Shown piece after piece: positions 26,653 to 36,000 of a stretch of 64,000 nucleotides of DNA. The notes under the pieces are model-generated. The model ran no database searches. It worked only from the letters and a program-made list of their open reading frames with translations, and was not told the origin of the DNA. The translations under genes were made by a program, and so were the position numbers. Numbering within the stretch: the stretch's first letter is position 1; each line of letters opens with the position of its first letter. The stretch is from Phycisphaerales bacterium (GTDB lineage Bacteria > Planctomycetota > Phycisphaerae > Phycisphaerales > SM1A02), in NCBI GenBank assembly GCA_022446965.1, contig JAKVBV010000004.1, positions 1-64,000 on the forward strand. The letters are read 5' to 3'.

Positions 26653-28133
26653 TCGTTCGTCTCGCCACGGCGGTCATCGGTGCATCTGCCCTGAGCTGGG
26701 CAGTGTGGGCCGGTCCTGCGGTGGACGCCGTGGCGCAGTTGATCGGGCCGCCGCAGATCGACACCCCAACAGTCACGGTTTCACTCGAAGCGCAGCGGCA
26801 GAGTCTCGAAGCACATGTCCAGGCCCGCACGGCATTCGTGCAGGGGGATCATGCTCAGGCCATGACGTTGTGGCAGCAGGCGCTTCGTGCCGATCCGGCA
26901 AATGCCGAGGCCTGGGAAGGCCTCGCCCGTGCGGCAACGAATGCAGGTCTGCACGAGTCGGCGGCGACCGCCTGGCACCGTCGATTACAACTGGTGCCCA
27001 CCGACATGGAGGCCATGGGGCATGTGGGCGAGGCATTGGCCAAGCGTGCGCCCGATGTGGCCCTGCCCATGCTCCTGGCGGTTCGAGATCACCAGTTCGA
27101 AGGCGACGACCCTGTGGACGGCTGGCGCCGCGACGCGTTGTTGTACAGCATGCTCAAGCGGGGCGGCTACGACGAAGCTGCCGCGGAAGTTGGGGAATCA
27201 CTCTATTCCGCGATCACCACTGCTGCTGTGCAAGATCCACCGAGCGATGCGGCTGATGCTCGCTGGCGAAGGTTGCTGCATGACATGCATGAACAGGGCG
27301 TGTCCAGCGCCGCACTGTCGGCCGCGATGGTGCGGGGGTTCAAGGCACAGGAATTGGCGGCGGACTTGAAGGCGGCGCCTCGGGCTCGTGCTCGTGCAAC
27401 TGCGGCTCGGTTTCACTCCGCTGCACTGGCGATTGCAGCTGGGTCCGGTGTGTCGGCGGCAAATGTCGAGCGGTACCTCACACAGGCCGCTGATGACGAT
27501 GGCCTTCGGTTGCTTCCGGCCTTTCGCGATCCGATGACGTTGTCCGAAGCGTTGTGGCGATCGGCGCTCATGTCGCTGGCACTTGATCATCCTGACATCG
27601 CCGAGCAGTTGTTGGAGCGATCACTTGAAATCGATCGCCATAACGCCGCCGCCGCCAACACGCTCGGATGGGTGTTGTTGGAACGGGACGGCGTTACGCC
27701 TCGTGTGCAAACACTGCTCACACAGGCACTGGCCGCCATGCCGGACGATCCCGCCGTGCTCGACAGCATGGGATGGATGCATCTGCAATTGGGCGACACC
27801 GATCGCGCCGTCGAATTGCTCACAGCCGCACGAACAAAGGCGCTTGAGTTCGCACCCAACCTGCGCGAGTTCGGCGGCCAACTGGAAGACCCTGAGATCC
27901 TCTTTCATCTGGCCGAAGCGCTTGCCGCAGCGGGACACGCGCAGGAGGCGACCGAGTTGTGGACCGCAGGCCTGGCGCAGCTCAACGGTGTCGCGAAGAA
28001 GTGGCGCATCGCCGACGGGGGGGCCGAGCAGCGGCGCTCGTGGGGCTTGCAGGTGGTCGATCCCGAGGCCCTCTATACTCACCGGTTCGGATGGCTTGAG
28101 TGGGCGTTGCGCAACAGGTTGTCCGGGTCCTGA
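26649..28133 (+). CDS. Exported TPR-repeat protein of unknown function
   Basis: The 494-residue protein starts at GTG 26649, overlapping the stop of the preceding gene. Residues 1-29 look like a signal peptide or anchor (VRLATAVIGASALSWAVWAG, DAVA). TPR units lie at about 60-145 (HAQAMTLWQQALRADPANAEAWEGLARA) and about 310-460 (HNAAAANTLGWVLLERDG, DDPAVLDSMGWMHLQLGDTDRAVELLTAA). The middle is helical and not assigned. The second block resembles the C-terminal TPR units of BamD/PEP-CTERM-type scaffolds, but no specific partner is visible. It is probably the last gene of the infB operon or cotranscribed with yebC. Confidence 0.75.
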   Translation: MIVRLATAVIGASALSWAVWAGPAVDAVAQLIGPPQIDTPTVTVSLEAQRQSLEAHVQARTAFVQGDHAQAMTLWQQALRADPANAEAWEGLARAATNAGLHESAATAWHRRLQLVPTDMEAMGHVGEALAKRAPDVALPMLLAVRDHQFEGDDPVDGWRRDALLYSMLKRGGYDEAAAEVGESLYSAITTAAVQDPPSDAADARWRRLLHDMHEQGVSSAALSAAMVRGFKAQELAADLKAAPRARARATAARFHSAALAIAAGSGVSAANVERYLTQAADDDGLRLLPAFRDPMTLSEALWRSALMSLALDHPDIAEQLLERSLEIDRHNAAAANTLGWVLLERDGVTPRVQTLLTQALAAMPDDPAVLDSMGWMHLQLGDTDRAVELLTAARTKALEFAPNLREFGGQLEDPEILFHLAEALAAAGHAQEATELWTAGLAQLNGVAKKWRIADGGAEQRRSWGLQVVDPEALYTHRFGWLEWALRNRLSGS

Positions 28134-28149
28134 TTGGAGAAGATGAACG

Positions 28150-28902
28150 ATGGCTGGTCACAGCAAATGGGCAAACATCAAGCACCGCAAGGCACGGCAA
28201 GATGCTGTCAAGGGCAAGGCGTGGAGCAAGTGCTCCCGCGCGATCATGGCTGCCGTTCGTGCCAGTGGTGATCCCGATCCAGACACCAATCTGAAGCTGC
28301 GGTATGCCATCGAAGACGCCAAGAGTGTCAACATGCCCAAGGACACCATCAAGAAGGCCATCGACAAGGCCGCCGGCGCCGGCAACGACGGCGTCGTGTT
28401 TCAGGAAGTTCGCTATGAGGGCTATGCCGCTGGCGGCGTGGCCATTCTGGTGGACTGCCTCACTGAAAATGTGCAGCGCACGGCACCGATTATTCGGCAC
28501 GCCTTCGACAAGCACGGCGGCAACATGGCGAAGAATGGCGCCGTGTCCTTCGGCTTTCAGGCCAAGGGCGTGATCCTGATCGAGTCGGGCAAGACCGACG
28601 AAGAACAGCTCATGGAAGTGGCCCTTGAAGCCGGTGCAGATGACATCGTTGAGAACGACGGCGGCTTTGAAGTCACCACCGAACCGGGCGCGTTCATCAT
28701 GGTGAAGGATGCCGTCGATGCGGCTGGCATCGAGACATTGTCTGCAGAATTGACCATGGTTCCCGATACCAACGTGAGTTGTGACGCAGCGCTGGCGGGC
28801 AAGGTGCTCAAGCTCATTGACGCCATCGAAGAGCAGGATGACGTGCAGAAGGTGCACACCAACGCCGATATTCCGGAAGAAGTTCTGGCTTCGCTGGACT
28901 GA
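28150..28902 (+). CDS. YebC/PmpR (TACO1) family protein
   Basis: Members of this family help translation through difficult stretches or act as DNA-binding regulators. The 250-residue product begins with the hallmark AGHSKWANIKHRKARQD, followed by KGKAWSKCSRAIMAAVR, NLKLRYAIEDAKSVNMPKDTI, YEGYAAGGVAILVDCLT and DDIVENDGGFEV. The length is the family standard. GGAGA lies 9-13 nt upstream of the ATG. It is commonly next to ruvC, which is not seen here. Confidence 0.95.
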   Translation: MAGHSKWANIKHRKARQDAVKGKAWSKCSRAIMAAVRASGDPDPDTNLKLRYAIEDAKSVNMPKDTIKKAIDKAAGAGNDGVVFQEVRYEGYAAGGVAILVDCLTENVQRTAPIIRHAFDKHGGNMAKNGAVSFGFQAKGVILIESGKTDEEQLMEVALEAGADDIVENDGGFEVTTEPGAFIMVKDAVDAAGIETLSAELTMVPDTNVSCDAALAGKVLKLIDAIEEQDDVQKVHTNADIPEEVLASLD

Positions 28903-28931
28903 TTTGCCACACTGGGAGTGTGGTTTACGGC

Positions 28932-29219
28932 ATGACACATCACGAGACGGTCACGCGCGCCATCGTCTGGAGTGGACGAGTGCAGGGTGTGGGCTTTCGC
29001 GCCGCGGCCTGTTCTGTCGCGTCCATGTACGACATTCGTGGTGCGGTGCGCAACGAACCCGACGGCACGGTGCGGTGCGAGGTGCGCGGCCCTGATGCAG
29101 AGATCGATCGCTTCATTGAAACGCTCGAAGCTCGCATGGATCTATATGTGCATGATCGATTGGAATCCGCTCCAGGTGTGTTGCCCCTGCCCCAAGAGGG
29201 CATGGTGGTGGCCGGCTGA
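28932..29219 (+). CDS. acyP: Acylphosphatase
   Basis: This small enzyme hydrolyses carboxyl-phosphate bonds such as acetyl phosphate. The 95-residue protein has the signature SGRVQGVGFRAAA with the catalytic Arg, and GAVRNEPDGTVRCEVRG with the catalytic Asn. The length matches the family. The ATG at 28932 is preferred over an in-frame start at 28920 because it leaves the usual short N-terminus. Confidence 0.92.
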   Translation: MTHHETVTRAIVWSGRVQGVGFRAAACSVASMYDIRGAVRNEPDGTVRCEVRGPDAEIDRFIETLEARMDLYVHDRLESAPGVLPLPQEGMVVAG

Positions 29220-29303
29220 CGTCGCCTACGATGCCTCCATGGCAGCGCAGGCACTGAGTCAACGGCACAACACCACGGTCGACATCTCAGGTGAGCGTGT
29301 CCG

Positions 29304-30473
29304 ATGAGCGTCGCGCTCTGGGTGATCGCTGTGGCGTCGGCCGCATGGTGGCTGTTGCAGTTGAGCGCAGCACTCCGCACGGTGCACAGTGTGCCGCGGA
29401 TTGCGCCGGATCGAGGCGCATGGTCGCCACCCGATGACGTCACGGTCAGCGTGATCTGTCCGGCGCGGAACGAAGCAGACGAACTCGAAGCGGCGATGCG
29501 CACGCGGTTGTCGGATCCGGCGCCATGGCTGGAGTTCATCGCTGTAAACGATCGATCGACCGATGCCACGGGCGAGATCTTCGATGCACTGGCAGCCAAA
29601 GATGACAGGCTCACGGTGGTGCACCTCACAGACTGCCCCGAAGGCTGGCTGGGCAAGGTGCATGCGCAGTGTCGTGGCATCGATGCAGCAACTGGCGAGT
29701 GGTTCGTGTTTTCCGATGCCGACACGCATGTGGAACCGGGCATGGTGGCTGGGGCCCTGGCGCATCTGCACGACGAACGCGCCGACGTGCTCGGTCTATT
29801 GCCCCGCATCGTGGATGGCCCGTGGCTGTTGCGTGCGGCACTGCCAGCCATGATGCGCATGTTGATTGGGGCGCTGCGGCTGTGGGAGGCCAACGATGAC
29901 GCCAAGGATCGCGTGATGGGCGTGGGGGCGTTCAACCTTGTCTCGCGCAGTGCGCTTGATCGTGCCGGAGGCATGGACGCACTGCGCATGGAAGTGGCGG
30001 ACGACGTGGGCTTGGCGCACATCGTGCGTGAAGCGGGGGGCAGGGCTCGGCTCGCCAGCGCACCAGAGGGTGTCTGGATCCGCTGGTATCGCACCGTGGG
30101 CGATTTGCTGCGGGGCACGGAGAAGGGTGTGGCCAAGGCGGGGTCGCGCGGCAAGTTGGTCTTCGGTTTGTCCATCGCCTGGGTGCTGCTGGTCTGTGAA
30201 CTGGCACCGTTCACGCTGTGGTGGTTCTGGCCGGCGACACCCGCCATTGTGGCGTTGATCGTGGGTGGGCTGGCGATCATCGTGTCACTGCGTCTGGCCG
30301 TGGGATGCCGATTGCCGGTGCTGTGGTCGCTTCTGCCGCCGCTCTCCACGCTGTGCGCGGCGATGTTGTCGATCAGGGCGGTGGTGCTGGCCCTGTGTCG
30401 AGGCGGCATTCGATGGAAGGGTGATGCGCACACGCTCAAGGCGGCGAGAGACGGCGAACGCGTGCAGCTTTAG
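29304..30473 (+). CDS. Membrane-anchored family 2 glycosyltransferase (second copy type)
   Basis: The 389-residue protein has an N-terminal helix (1-25), a GT-A core with VSVICPARNEADELE (about 48-62), FIAVNDRSTDAT, GWLGKVHAQCRG and the metal site FSDADTHVEPG (about 135-146), and three C-terminal helices (about 290-370). The 'CPEGWLGKxHA' phrase is typical of HpnB/CrtQ-type enzymes that work on hopanoid or carotenoid-like lipids. The acceptor is not known. It has the same layout as the transferase at 9195 (whose phrase is CPPDWAGKCNA), so the two are distant paralogs. Its stop overlaps the stop of the convergent small membrane protein gene. Confidence 0.82.
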   Translation: MSVALWVIAVASAAWWLLQLSAALRTVHSVPRIAPDRGAWSPPDDVTVSVICPARNEADELEAAMRTRLSDPAPWLEFIAVNDRSTDATGEIFDALAAKDDRLTVVHLTDCPEGWLGKVHAQCRGIDAATGEWFVFSDADTHVEPGMVAGALAHLHDERADVLGLLPRIVDGPWLLRAALPAMMRMLIGALRLWEANDDAKDRVMGVGAFNLVSRSALDRAGGMDALRMEVADDVGLAHIVREAGGRARLASAPEGVWIRWYRTVGDLLRGTEKGVAKAGSRGKLVFGLSIAWVLLVCELAPFTLWWFWPATPAIVALIVGGLAIIVSLRLAVGCRLPVLWSLLPPLSTLCAAMLSIRAVVLALCRGGIRWKGDAHTLKAARDGERVQL

Positions 30474-30676
30474 AAGATGCCCTCGCCGGAGATGAACAGC
30501 AGCACGAGGCCCCAGAGCAATCCGATGCCCGCAATGATGAGGCCCGCCCAGACCATCCACATCCACTCGAACGCCAAGCCGGCTCCGCTGATGCCTGCGC
30601 CCGCTGCGATCAAGATCGCCGGCATGAAAATCAGGATGAGGAACTGCAGGCAGCCGCGTTTGTCACTGTCATTCAT
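30470..30676 (-). CDS. Small membrane protein, two helices
   Basis: The 68-residue product has a short hydrophilic start (MNDSDKRG) and two hydrophobic helices (about 10-32 and 38-62) separated by Glu-Trp-Met-Trp. No family is recognised. It is supported by the good membrane pattern, the TACACT hexamer 9 nt before its ATG, and its snug convergent position. Its start lies about 45 bp from the tRNA-Val gene on the other strand. Confidence 0.65.
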   Translation of the reverse strand: MNDSDKRGCLQFLILIFMPAILIAAGAGISGAGLAFEWMWMVWAGLIIAGIGLLWGLVLLFISGEGIF

Positions 30677-30685
30677 GGCAGGCGT

Positions 30686-30691
30686 AGTGTA
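30686..30691 (-). promoter_or_regulatory. -10-like hexamer of the small membrane protein gene
   Basis: TACACT on the minus strand ends 9 nt before the ATG at 30676, with no Shine-Dalgarno site between them. Confidence 0.4.
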
Positions 30692-30705
30692 TTGATCTCA
30701 CGCGG

Positions 30706-30711
30706 TAGACT
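30706..30711 (+). promoter_or_regulatory. Possible -10 of tRNA-Val
   Basis: TAGACT lies 9 nt before the mature tRNA 5' end. The identical hexamer lies 12 nt before tRNA-Lys. Confidence 0.45.
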
Positions 30712-30720
30712 GTCCGCTTG

Positions 30721-30794
30721 GGGCGATTAGCTCAGTTGGCTAGAGCACCGTGTTTACATCGCGGGGGTCGCTGGTTCGAGTCCAGTATTGCCCA
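30721..30794 (+). tRNA. tRNA-Val (anticodon TAC)
   Basis: All four arms fold: acceptor GGGCGAT/ATTGCCC, D arm GCTC/GAGC, anticodon arm CCGTG/CGCGG with loop TTTACAT, and T arm GCTGG/CCAGT with TTCGAGT. The anticodon is TAC, reading GTA and related Val codons. The 3' CCA is not encoded; the base after the acceptor stem is A. Confidence 0.95.
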
Positions 30795-30840
30795 TTGAAC
30801 CCACTGCCCGGTCGCAGAGCGATCGGGCAGTGGGTTCAAT
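30794..30840 (+). terminator. Long hairpin directly after tRNA-Val
   Basis: A perfect 17-bp stem (ATTGAACCCACTGCCCG and its complement) with a 13-nt loop starts at the last base of the tRNA. It could terminate the transcript or guide 3' processing. There is no T tract after it. Confidence 0.6.
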
Positions 30841-30843
30841 GAG

Positions 30844-30918
30844 AGCGTCGAAAGTCGACCCGCCGAAGGCGGGGAGGCGAGCGGCTTTTGACTTGAGACT
30901 CGGTCGACTCGCGACGCT
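30844..30918. other. Structured spacer between tRNA-Val and the SRPBCC gene
   Basis: AGCGTCG (30844-30850) pairs with CGACGCT (30912-30918), and GTCGACC (30854-30860) pairs with GGTCGAC (30902-30908), separated by symmetric 3-nt internal loops. Inside the arm is a small hairpin CGCC-GAA-GGCG. It follows the tRNA hairpin at once. The role is unknown; it may be part of a processed leader. Confidence 0.45.
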
Positions 30919-30942
30919 GTACGTTCTACTCTCTACATCCTC

Positions 30943-31410
30943 ATGAAGCCCTACACCGTTGCCGTCGACATCAACGCCCCGTTGGATCTCGTGCTGGAGC
31001 TGTTTGATGACCCAGACAATCTCCCCAAGTGGCAGAAGGGGTTTGTGTCCTGGACATTGCGCGAAGGCGAACAAGGCCAGGTGGGCGCCATCGCTGACGT
31101 GGTGTTTGAGAACAAGGGCCGTCGCATCGACATGACCGAAGAGGTCACTGCTCGCAATCTGCCCGAACAGTTCGATAGCCTCTATCGCTGGGGCAAGAAC
31201 CACAACACGGTGACCAACCGCTTCATCGCGATCGACGACGACACCACCCGCTGGGAAGCGACCTGCGTCTATTCGCTCAACAGCATGGGCATGAAGCTCA
31301 TGGGCCTGCTGTTCGGCAAGAAGTTCCGCGAGCAGCACCTCGAGTTTCTGCAGGACTTCAAGGCCTTCTGTGAAGACGGCGTGGATGTGCGCACCGGCGA
31401 ACGAGGCTGA
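30943..31410 (+). CDS. SRPBCC (START-like) domain protein
   Basis: The 155-residue protein starts MKPYTVAVDINAPLDLVLELFDDPDNLPKWQKG, the standard first strand and helix of SRPBCC proteins, which bind hydrophobic ligands in a deep pocket. Further strands (VADVVFENKGRRIDMTEEVTARN, NRFIAIDDDTTRWEATCVYS) and the long C-terminal helix (KLMGLLFGKKFREQHLEFLQDFKAFC) complete the fold. There is no signal peptide. Ligand and pathway are unknown. It stands alone between two hairpins. Confidence 0.85.
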   Translation: MKPYTVAVDINAPLDLVLELFDDPDNLPKWQKGFVSWTLREGEQGQVGAIADVVFENKGRRIDMTEEVTARNLPEQFDSLYRWGKNHNTVTNRFIAIDDDTTRWEATCVYSLNSMGMKLMGLLFGKKFREQHLEFLQDFKAFCEDGVDVRTGERG

Positions 31411-31427
31411 TCCAAGGTCAAAACACA

Positions 31428-31468
31428 ACGACGCCCCGGGCCACTTCCCTCACAGCCCGAGGCGTCGT
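31428..31468. terminator. Bidirectional hairpin between the SRPBCC and Xer genes
   Basis: ACGACGCC plus CGGGC pair with GCCCG plus GGCGTCGT around one C-A mismatch, with a 13-nt loop. It lies in the 74-bp gap between convergent genes. Confidence 0.65.
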
Positions 31469-31484
31469 CAATGGTGCGTCGTAC

Positions 31485-32510
31485 TCAGCCCGCTTCGGCT
31501 CGTGGGTGGGCCGCGTCGTAGGCCTGCTGCATGCGGGTGGTGGTCAGATGGGTGTACACCTGCGTCGTCGACAATGATCGATGGCCCAACAATTCCTGCA
31601 CGGCACGCAGATCGGCGCCGTTGTCCAGCAGGTGCGTGGCGAAGGAGTGCCGCAGCGTGTGGGGCGAGATCGACGGGTCGAGGCCGGCCTTCTCCAGATA
31701 CTTGCTCAGCTTGCGTCGCACTGAGCGAGTGGAGATACGGCCGCCATCGCGGTTGATGAACAGCGGCGAGGTGCTTTCGCCGGCACGGCCCACGCGTTGA
31801 CGCATGGCGATCCAATCGCTGATGGCTCGCAAGGCGTGGGAGCCCAGCGGCACAATGCGTTCACGCTTGCCCTTGCCCCGTACCATCAGTGCCTGGCCCG
31901 GTTCGTCGACATCGCCGAGGTTGATACCAACCAATTCACTCACCCGGATTCCGGTGGAGTAAAGCGTTTCGAGCATCGCTCGATCACGACAACCCAGCGG
32001 CGTGTTGGCGTCGGGGGCCGCAAGCAGTCGTTCGACATCGTTCACCGTGATCGCCTTGGGCAGTCGCTTGGACTGTTTCGGCGTACGGATGAGGGTCATG
32101 GGATTGGTGCTGATGACACCGAAGCGTTGCAGCCACTTGTGGAAGGACCGCAGCGTGGCGATCTTGCGGGCCATCGTGGCGGCGCTGTAGCCGGTCTCGC
32201 TGAGATTGCCGAGGAAGGCACGAATGCGATCGACGTCGGCTTCCAGCACGAGGCTGGTCATGGTCACGGGCACGGTGCCCACCACATCGTCGGCGGGGGT
32301 GTCCACCTGCACGCGGGCCCAGGCCTGTGCCTCGGCAGCGTCGTCCACGTCAAGGGCAGCCTCTTCCGACAACCACGTGGTGTATTGCCGCAGGTCCACG
32401 CCATAACACTTGGCCGTGTACGGGCTGAAGGCTCGTTCTTCGAGCAGGTGGTCGAGGAAGGCCTTGACAATGGGCAGGCGAAGTTCGGGTCGGTCAGCAG
32501 GGGTGTTCAT
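31485..32510 (-). CDS. Tyrosine recombinase of the XerC/XerD family
   Basis: Xer recombinases resolve chromosome dimers at dif. The 341-residue protein has the N-terminal SAM-like domain (IVKAFLDHLLEERAFSPYTAKCYGVDL) and the catalytic domain with all key residues: Arg189 (STGIRVSELV), Lys near 213-215, His284 and Arg287 (HTLRHSFATHL), His310 (LLGHRSLSTTQ) and Tyr319 (VYTHLT). Between residues 48 and 93 the N-domain has about 25-30 residues more than usual, rich in Asp and Ala. No integron or phage genes are adjacent, so a housekeeping role is likely. C and D forms cannot be told apart here. Confidence 0.9.
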   Translation of the reverse strand: MNTPADRPELRLPIVKAFLDHLLEERAFSPYTAKCYGVDLRQYTTWLSEEAALDVDDAAEAQAWARVQVDTPADDVVGTVPVTMTSLVLEADVDRIRAFLGNLSETGYSAATMARKIATLRSFHKWLQRFGVISTNPMTLIRTPKQSKRLPKAITVNDVERLLAAPDANTPLGCRDRAMLETLYSTGIRVSELVGINLGDVDEPGQALMVRGKGKRERIVPLGSHALRAISDWIAMRQRVGRAGESTSPLFINRDGGRISTRSVRRKLSKYLEKAGLDPSISPHTLRHSFATHLLDNGADLRAVQELLGHRSLSTTQVYTHLTTTRMQQAYDAAHPRAEAG

Positions 32511-32891
32511 GGTGTCTCTGGTGGCAGGAGATGAGGGCCAAGGAAGACGATGCGCTGGCGGCCACTTCCATTCGGATGGGTGAGATTCCACCCGACAGTG
32601 CCATCAGATCGCTGTTGGTCAGGTCTGTGATGGGCGTGGTGGGCAGCATTGGCGGGCAGGACAACAGCACGACCTCCCCGGTGACGGGGTTGGGTCCTTG
32701 GCAGGAGGATTGGGTTGATGGCCGACGCGCGACGCTCGCTCCGGCACGCTTTCCATCGACCGCGCACGCCTTATCCGGACAACATTTCCAGACGCTTTCC
32801 ACAGACACCCAAATCTGGGCTGATTCCGGGGTTTGCATCAACTCGGTGCTTCAAAGGAAGGGCAGGGATGCAGTAGACTGGTGGGCTTACC
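32511..32891. other. Gap between the Xer gene and tRNA-Lys
   Basis: No convincing gene is seen in about 380 bases. Short open frames on both strands have no recognisable residues and no good start. The last 45 bases hold the likely tRNA-Lys promoter. Confidence 0.4.
32850..32879 (+). promoter_or_regulatory. Possible promoter of tRNA-Lys
   Basis: TTCAAA (32850-32855) and TAGACT (32874-32879) are 18 bp apart, and the -10 ends 12 nt before the tRNA. TAGACT is shared with tRNA-Val. Confidence 0.45.
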
Positions 32892-32964
32892 GATCGCGTA
32901 GCTCAGTTGGTAGAGCAACCGCCTTTTAAGCGGTAGGTCCTGGGTTCGAGCCCCAGCGCGATCA
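32892..32964 (+). tRNA. tRNA-Lys (anticodon TTT)
   Basis: The acceptor GATCGCG/CGCGATC, D arm GCTC/GAGC, anticodon arm ACCGC/GCGGT with loop CTTTTAA, and T arm CTGGG/CCCAG with TTCGAGC all pair. The anticodon is TTT. The 3' CCA is not encoded. Confidence 0.96.
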
Positions 32965-33023
32965 CTCCTCGGTGGTGTCCGAGGGGCTGTGAAGACCTCG
33001 AAAGGTTTGTTCGAGCAACGTCG

Positions 33024-36000
33024 ATGCGCATCGTTCTGCATGCACAATGGTCCGCAGGTCACCTGCACTGCTGGGGGGAGTCCCCACAACGATGGCGTGA
33101 TCGCTCCGGCGATGGGTCGGTGACAGCGGGCACCGTCGAGCACGACTTCGCCGTGCCGGCCGACGCCCTTGCTCAACAACTGGGGACTGACACAGCGACC
33201 GCGGGCACGTGTGTTCTGAACCTTCCACGTGATCTCCTCGGGCCTTGCCCAAGTGATCGCCTCGCCGTAGCCCTCGCCCGGGTGGAACGAGCCGAAGACC
33301 CCTGGATGGGCGCGGTCTCCGTGCCCACCATGGCGATGAGCCCCATCGACGCGGTCGCGTGGTTGCTGCGCGTGCGTCAGCACGATCTACCGGAAGACTT
33401 CGAAGCCGGGCACGACCTGCGGTTTCTCGCCGAAGTGGCGGCCTTCGCTGTCGATCGGGTGGCCGATCAACGCGTGGTGCCCACCATGCGGCTGGATGCC
33501 GAAGGTGCCGTCAATGCCTCGTGGCGCCCGTGGCTGCAAGATGAAGAGGGCGCCGAGCGCCTCGCCATGTTGCTCACCGCCATGCCGCCTGCGGCTCGCG
33601 CCGTGGATGACGCCCTCGGTGACGACGCCTGGCCGCGATTGGCCGACGCCCTAGGCACCATGGTTGACGCCCTCGTACGAGCTCGCCTCACCCGCGAAGA
33701 CTTCATCGAAGCGCTCGAAGGCCGAAGCTGCGACGACCCGCATGTGGTCTGGTTGCACGGGCTGCTGGGCAACGCCAACGCGGTGCCTGCCGTGGGCGAT
33801 GATGCGGTCAAGCTGTTTCGCGATGTCCGCTCATGGCTCGGCCGGCTCGATGATCTGGCTGGCAATGCTGATTTGCGGCTGTGGTTGTCGCTGGAGGCCC
33901 CTGAAACGGGTGACGGCCAGTGGATCCTGAGTGTGGGCCTCGTGCCTCGACACGATCAGGACATGCGACTGACGGCTGAAGACATCTGGCAGGAGGCCCC
34001 GGAAGTGCGGCAGGCTGCCGGGGATGTCGATCCGCAGGAAGCCCTGATCACCGAATTGGGGTCGGCCGCACGCATCTGGCCGGAGATGGACAGCCTGCTG
34101 ACCGAAGCGGCGCCCACCTCGCTCAACTTGCCCACCGCCAAGGCGTGGGCCTTCCTCGGCGAGTACCGCCCGCTGCTTGAAGATGCCGGCGTACTCGTGG
34201 ACGTGCCACGGTGGGTGGGACAGGATGACGCGCGGTTAGGGCTGCGTTTGTCGCTCAGCGCCGTCGACGAGGCACCGAAGGGATTGGAAACCCGCATCGC
34301 CTATCGCTGGATTGTCGCAGTAGGCGAACAGCGACTCACGCTCGAACAGCTGCTGCGTCTGAAACAGAGCGGTGAACGCCTCGTGCGCATCGACGATCAG
34401 TGGGTGGAAATCGAACCCGAGCAACTCGACGCTGCGATCTCACTGCTGCAGCCCGAAGCGGCACAAGAGGCATCACTGCTTGAAGCACTGCGTCTGGCTG
34501 GCGGCGGCGACGCCGCCACGGCCGGCATGCCGGTGTTGGGTGTTGAGGCCACCGGTTGGCTCAAGGGCCTGCTTGGTTCACCGGAAGACGAGTCGATGGA
34601 GCACATCGACCAGCCCGAGGCCTTCAAGGGCGAGTTGCGGCCATACCAGTGCATGGGTCTGTCGTGGCTGTCCTTCCTCGATCGCCATGGGCTCGGCGCC
34701 TGCCTGGCTGACGACATGGGTCTGGGCAAGACCGTGCAGTTGATCGCATTGCTGCAATGGGAACGCGCCGCAGGTCGTCTGTGCGGACCAACCCTGCTGG
34801 TGGTGCCCACCTCGGTCGTAGGCAACTGGCGCCGCGAACTGGAGCGGTTTGCTCCAGAACTCAACGTGCACATTCAGCACGGCCCCGAGCGTCCCTTGGG
34901 CGACGCCCTCGCCGTGGTGGCCGCCGACAACGATGTCATCATCACCACCTACGCCCTCGTGGCCCGCGACCGGGAGTCGCTCGAGCCCATCGAATGGCAT
35001 CGCGTGGTGCTCGACGAAGCCCAGTCAATCAAGAACCCGCCCACCAAGCAGGCCGGTGCGATTCGCGCCCTCAACGCTTCGAGGCGGGTAGCCCTCACCG
35101 GTACGCCGGTGGAGAACCGGCTCACCGAGTTGTGGTCGATCATGGACTTCTGCAACCCGGGTTTCCTGGGCGATCAACCCACGTTCCGCCGTCGCTTCGC
35201 CCGACCTATCGAACGCCATCGCGACGATGCCGCCGCGGCCGACCTGCGTCGGCTCGTACAGCCGTTCATCCTGCGGCGTCTCAAGACCGACCGCAATGTG
35301 ATCGACGATCTGCCCGACTGCGTTACCACGCGAGAGCATGCCGTGCTCACGACGGAACAGGCCGAGCTCTATCAGGAGTCGGTCGAGGAGATGCTCGGCC
35401 AGGTGGATCGATCCGAAGGCATTCAGCGGCGAGGTTTGATTCTGTCGCTGCTTGGCCGTTTGAAGCAGATCTGCGATCACCCGGTGCTGGCGGTCAAGGG
35501 TGACGCCGCCGTGACGAGCGCCGTATCCGAGGGTGATCCCGCCGCATTGGCCCGACGCAGTGGCAAGGCCGTGCGAATGTTGCAGTTGCTTGAGGAAGTG
35601 CTCGCCAACGGCGAACGCGCGTTGGTGTTCACGCAGTACCGCCGCATGGGTCGTTTGCTCGCGGCGATGATCGAACACCAACTCGAGTGCCGCACCTTGT
35701 TCTTGCACGGCGGTACGCCGGTGCCCAAGCGGGAGAAGATGATCGAGACGTTCCAGGATCCCGAGGGCGACGCCCCGGTGTTCGTGCTCAGCCTGAAGGC
35801 TGGTGGTCTGGGTCTGAATCTCACGGCCGCGAGCCACGTGTTCCACTTCGACCGGTGGTGGAATCCTGCCGTCGAGCGGCAGGCCACCGACCGCGCGTTC
35901 CGCATCGGCCAGACACGCACAGTGCAGGTGCATCCGTTCGTGTGCACTGGCACACTTGAGGAACGCATCGACCGCATGCTCGAAGAGAAGACGGAACTGG

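Noticed and set aside
31485-32510. Xer-family gene considered as an integrase of a mobile element
   Set aside because: No attachment repeats, cargo or phage genes are adjacent, although two tRNA genes are near; all neighbours look like core genes.
32494-32929. Overlapping open frames on both strands in the gap before tRNA-Lys
   Set aside because: Their composition and lack of motifs or start signals resemble chance frames; one runs into the tRNA gene itself.
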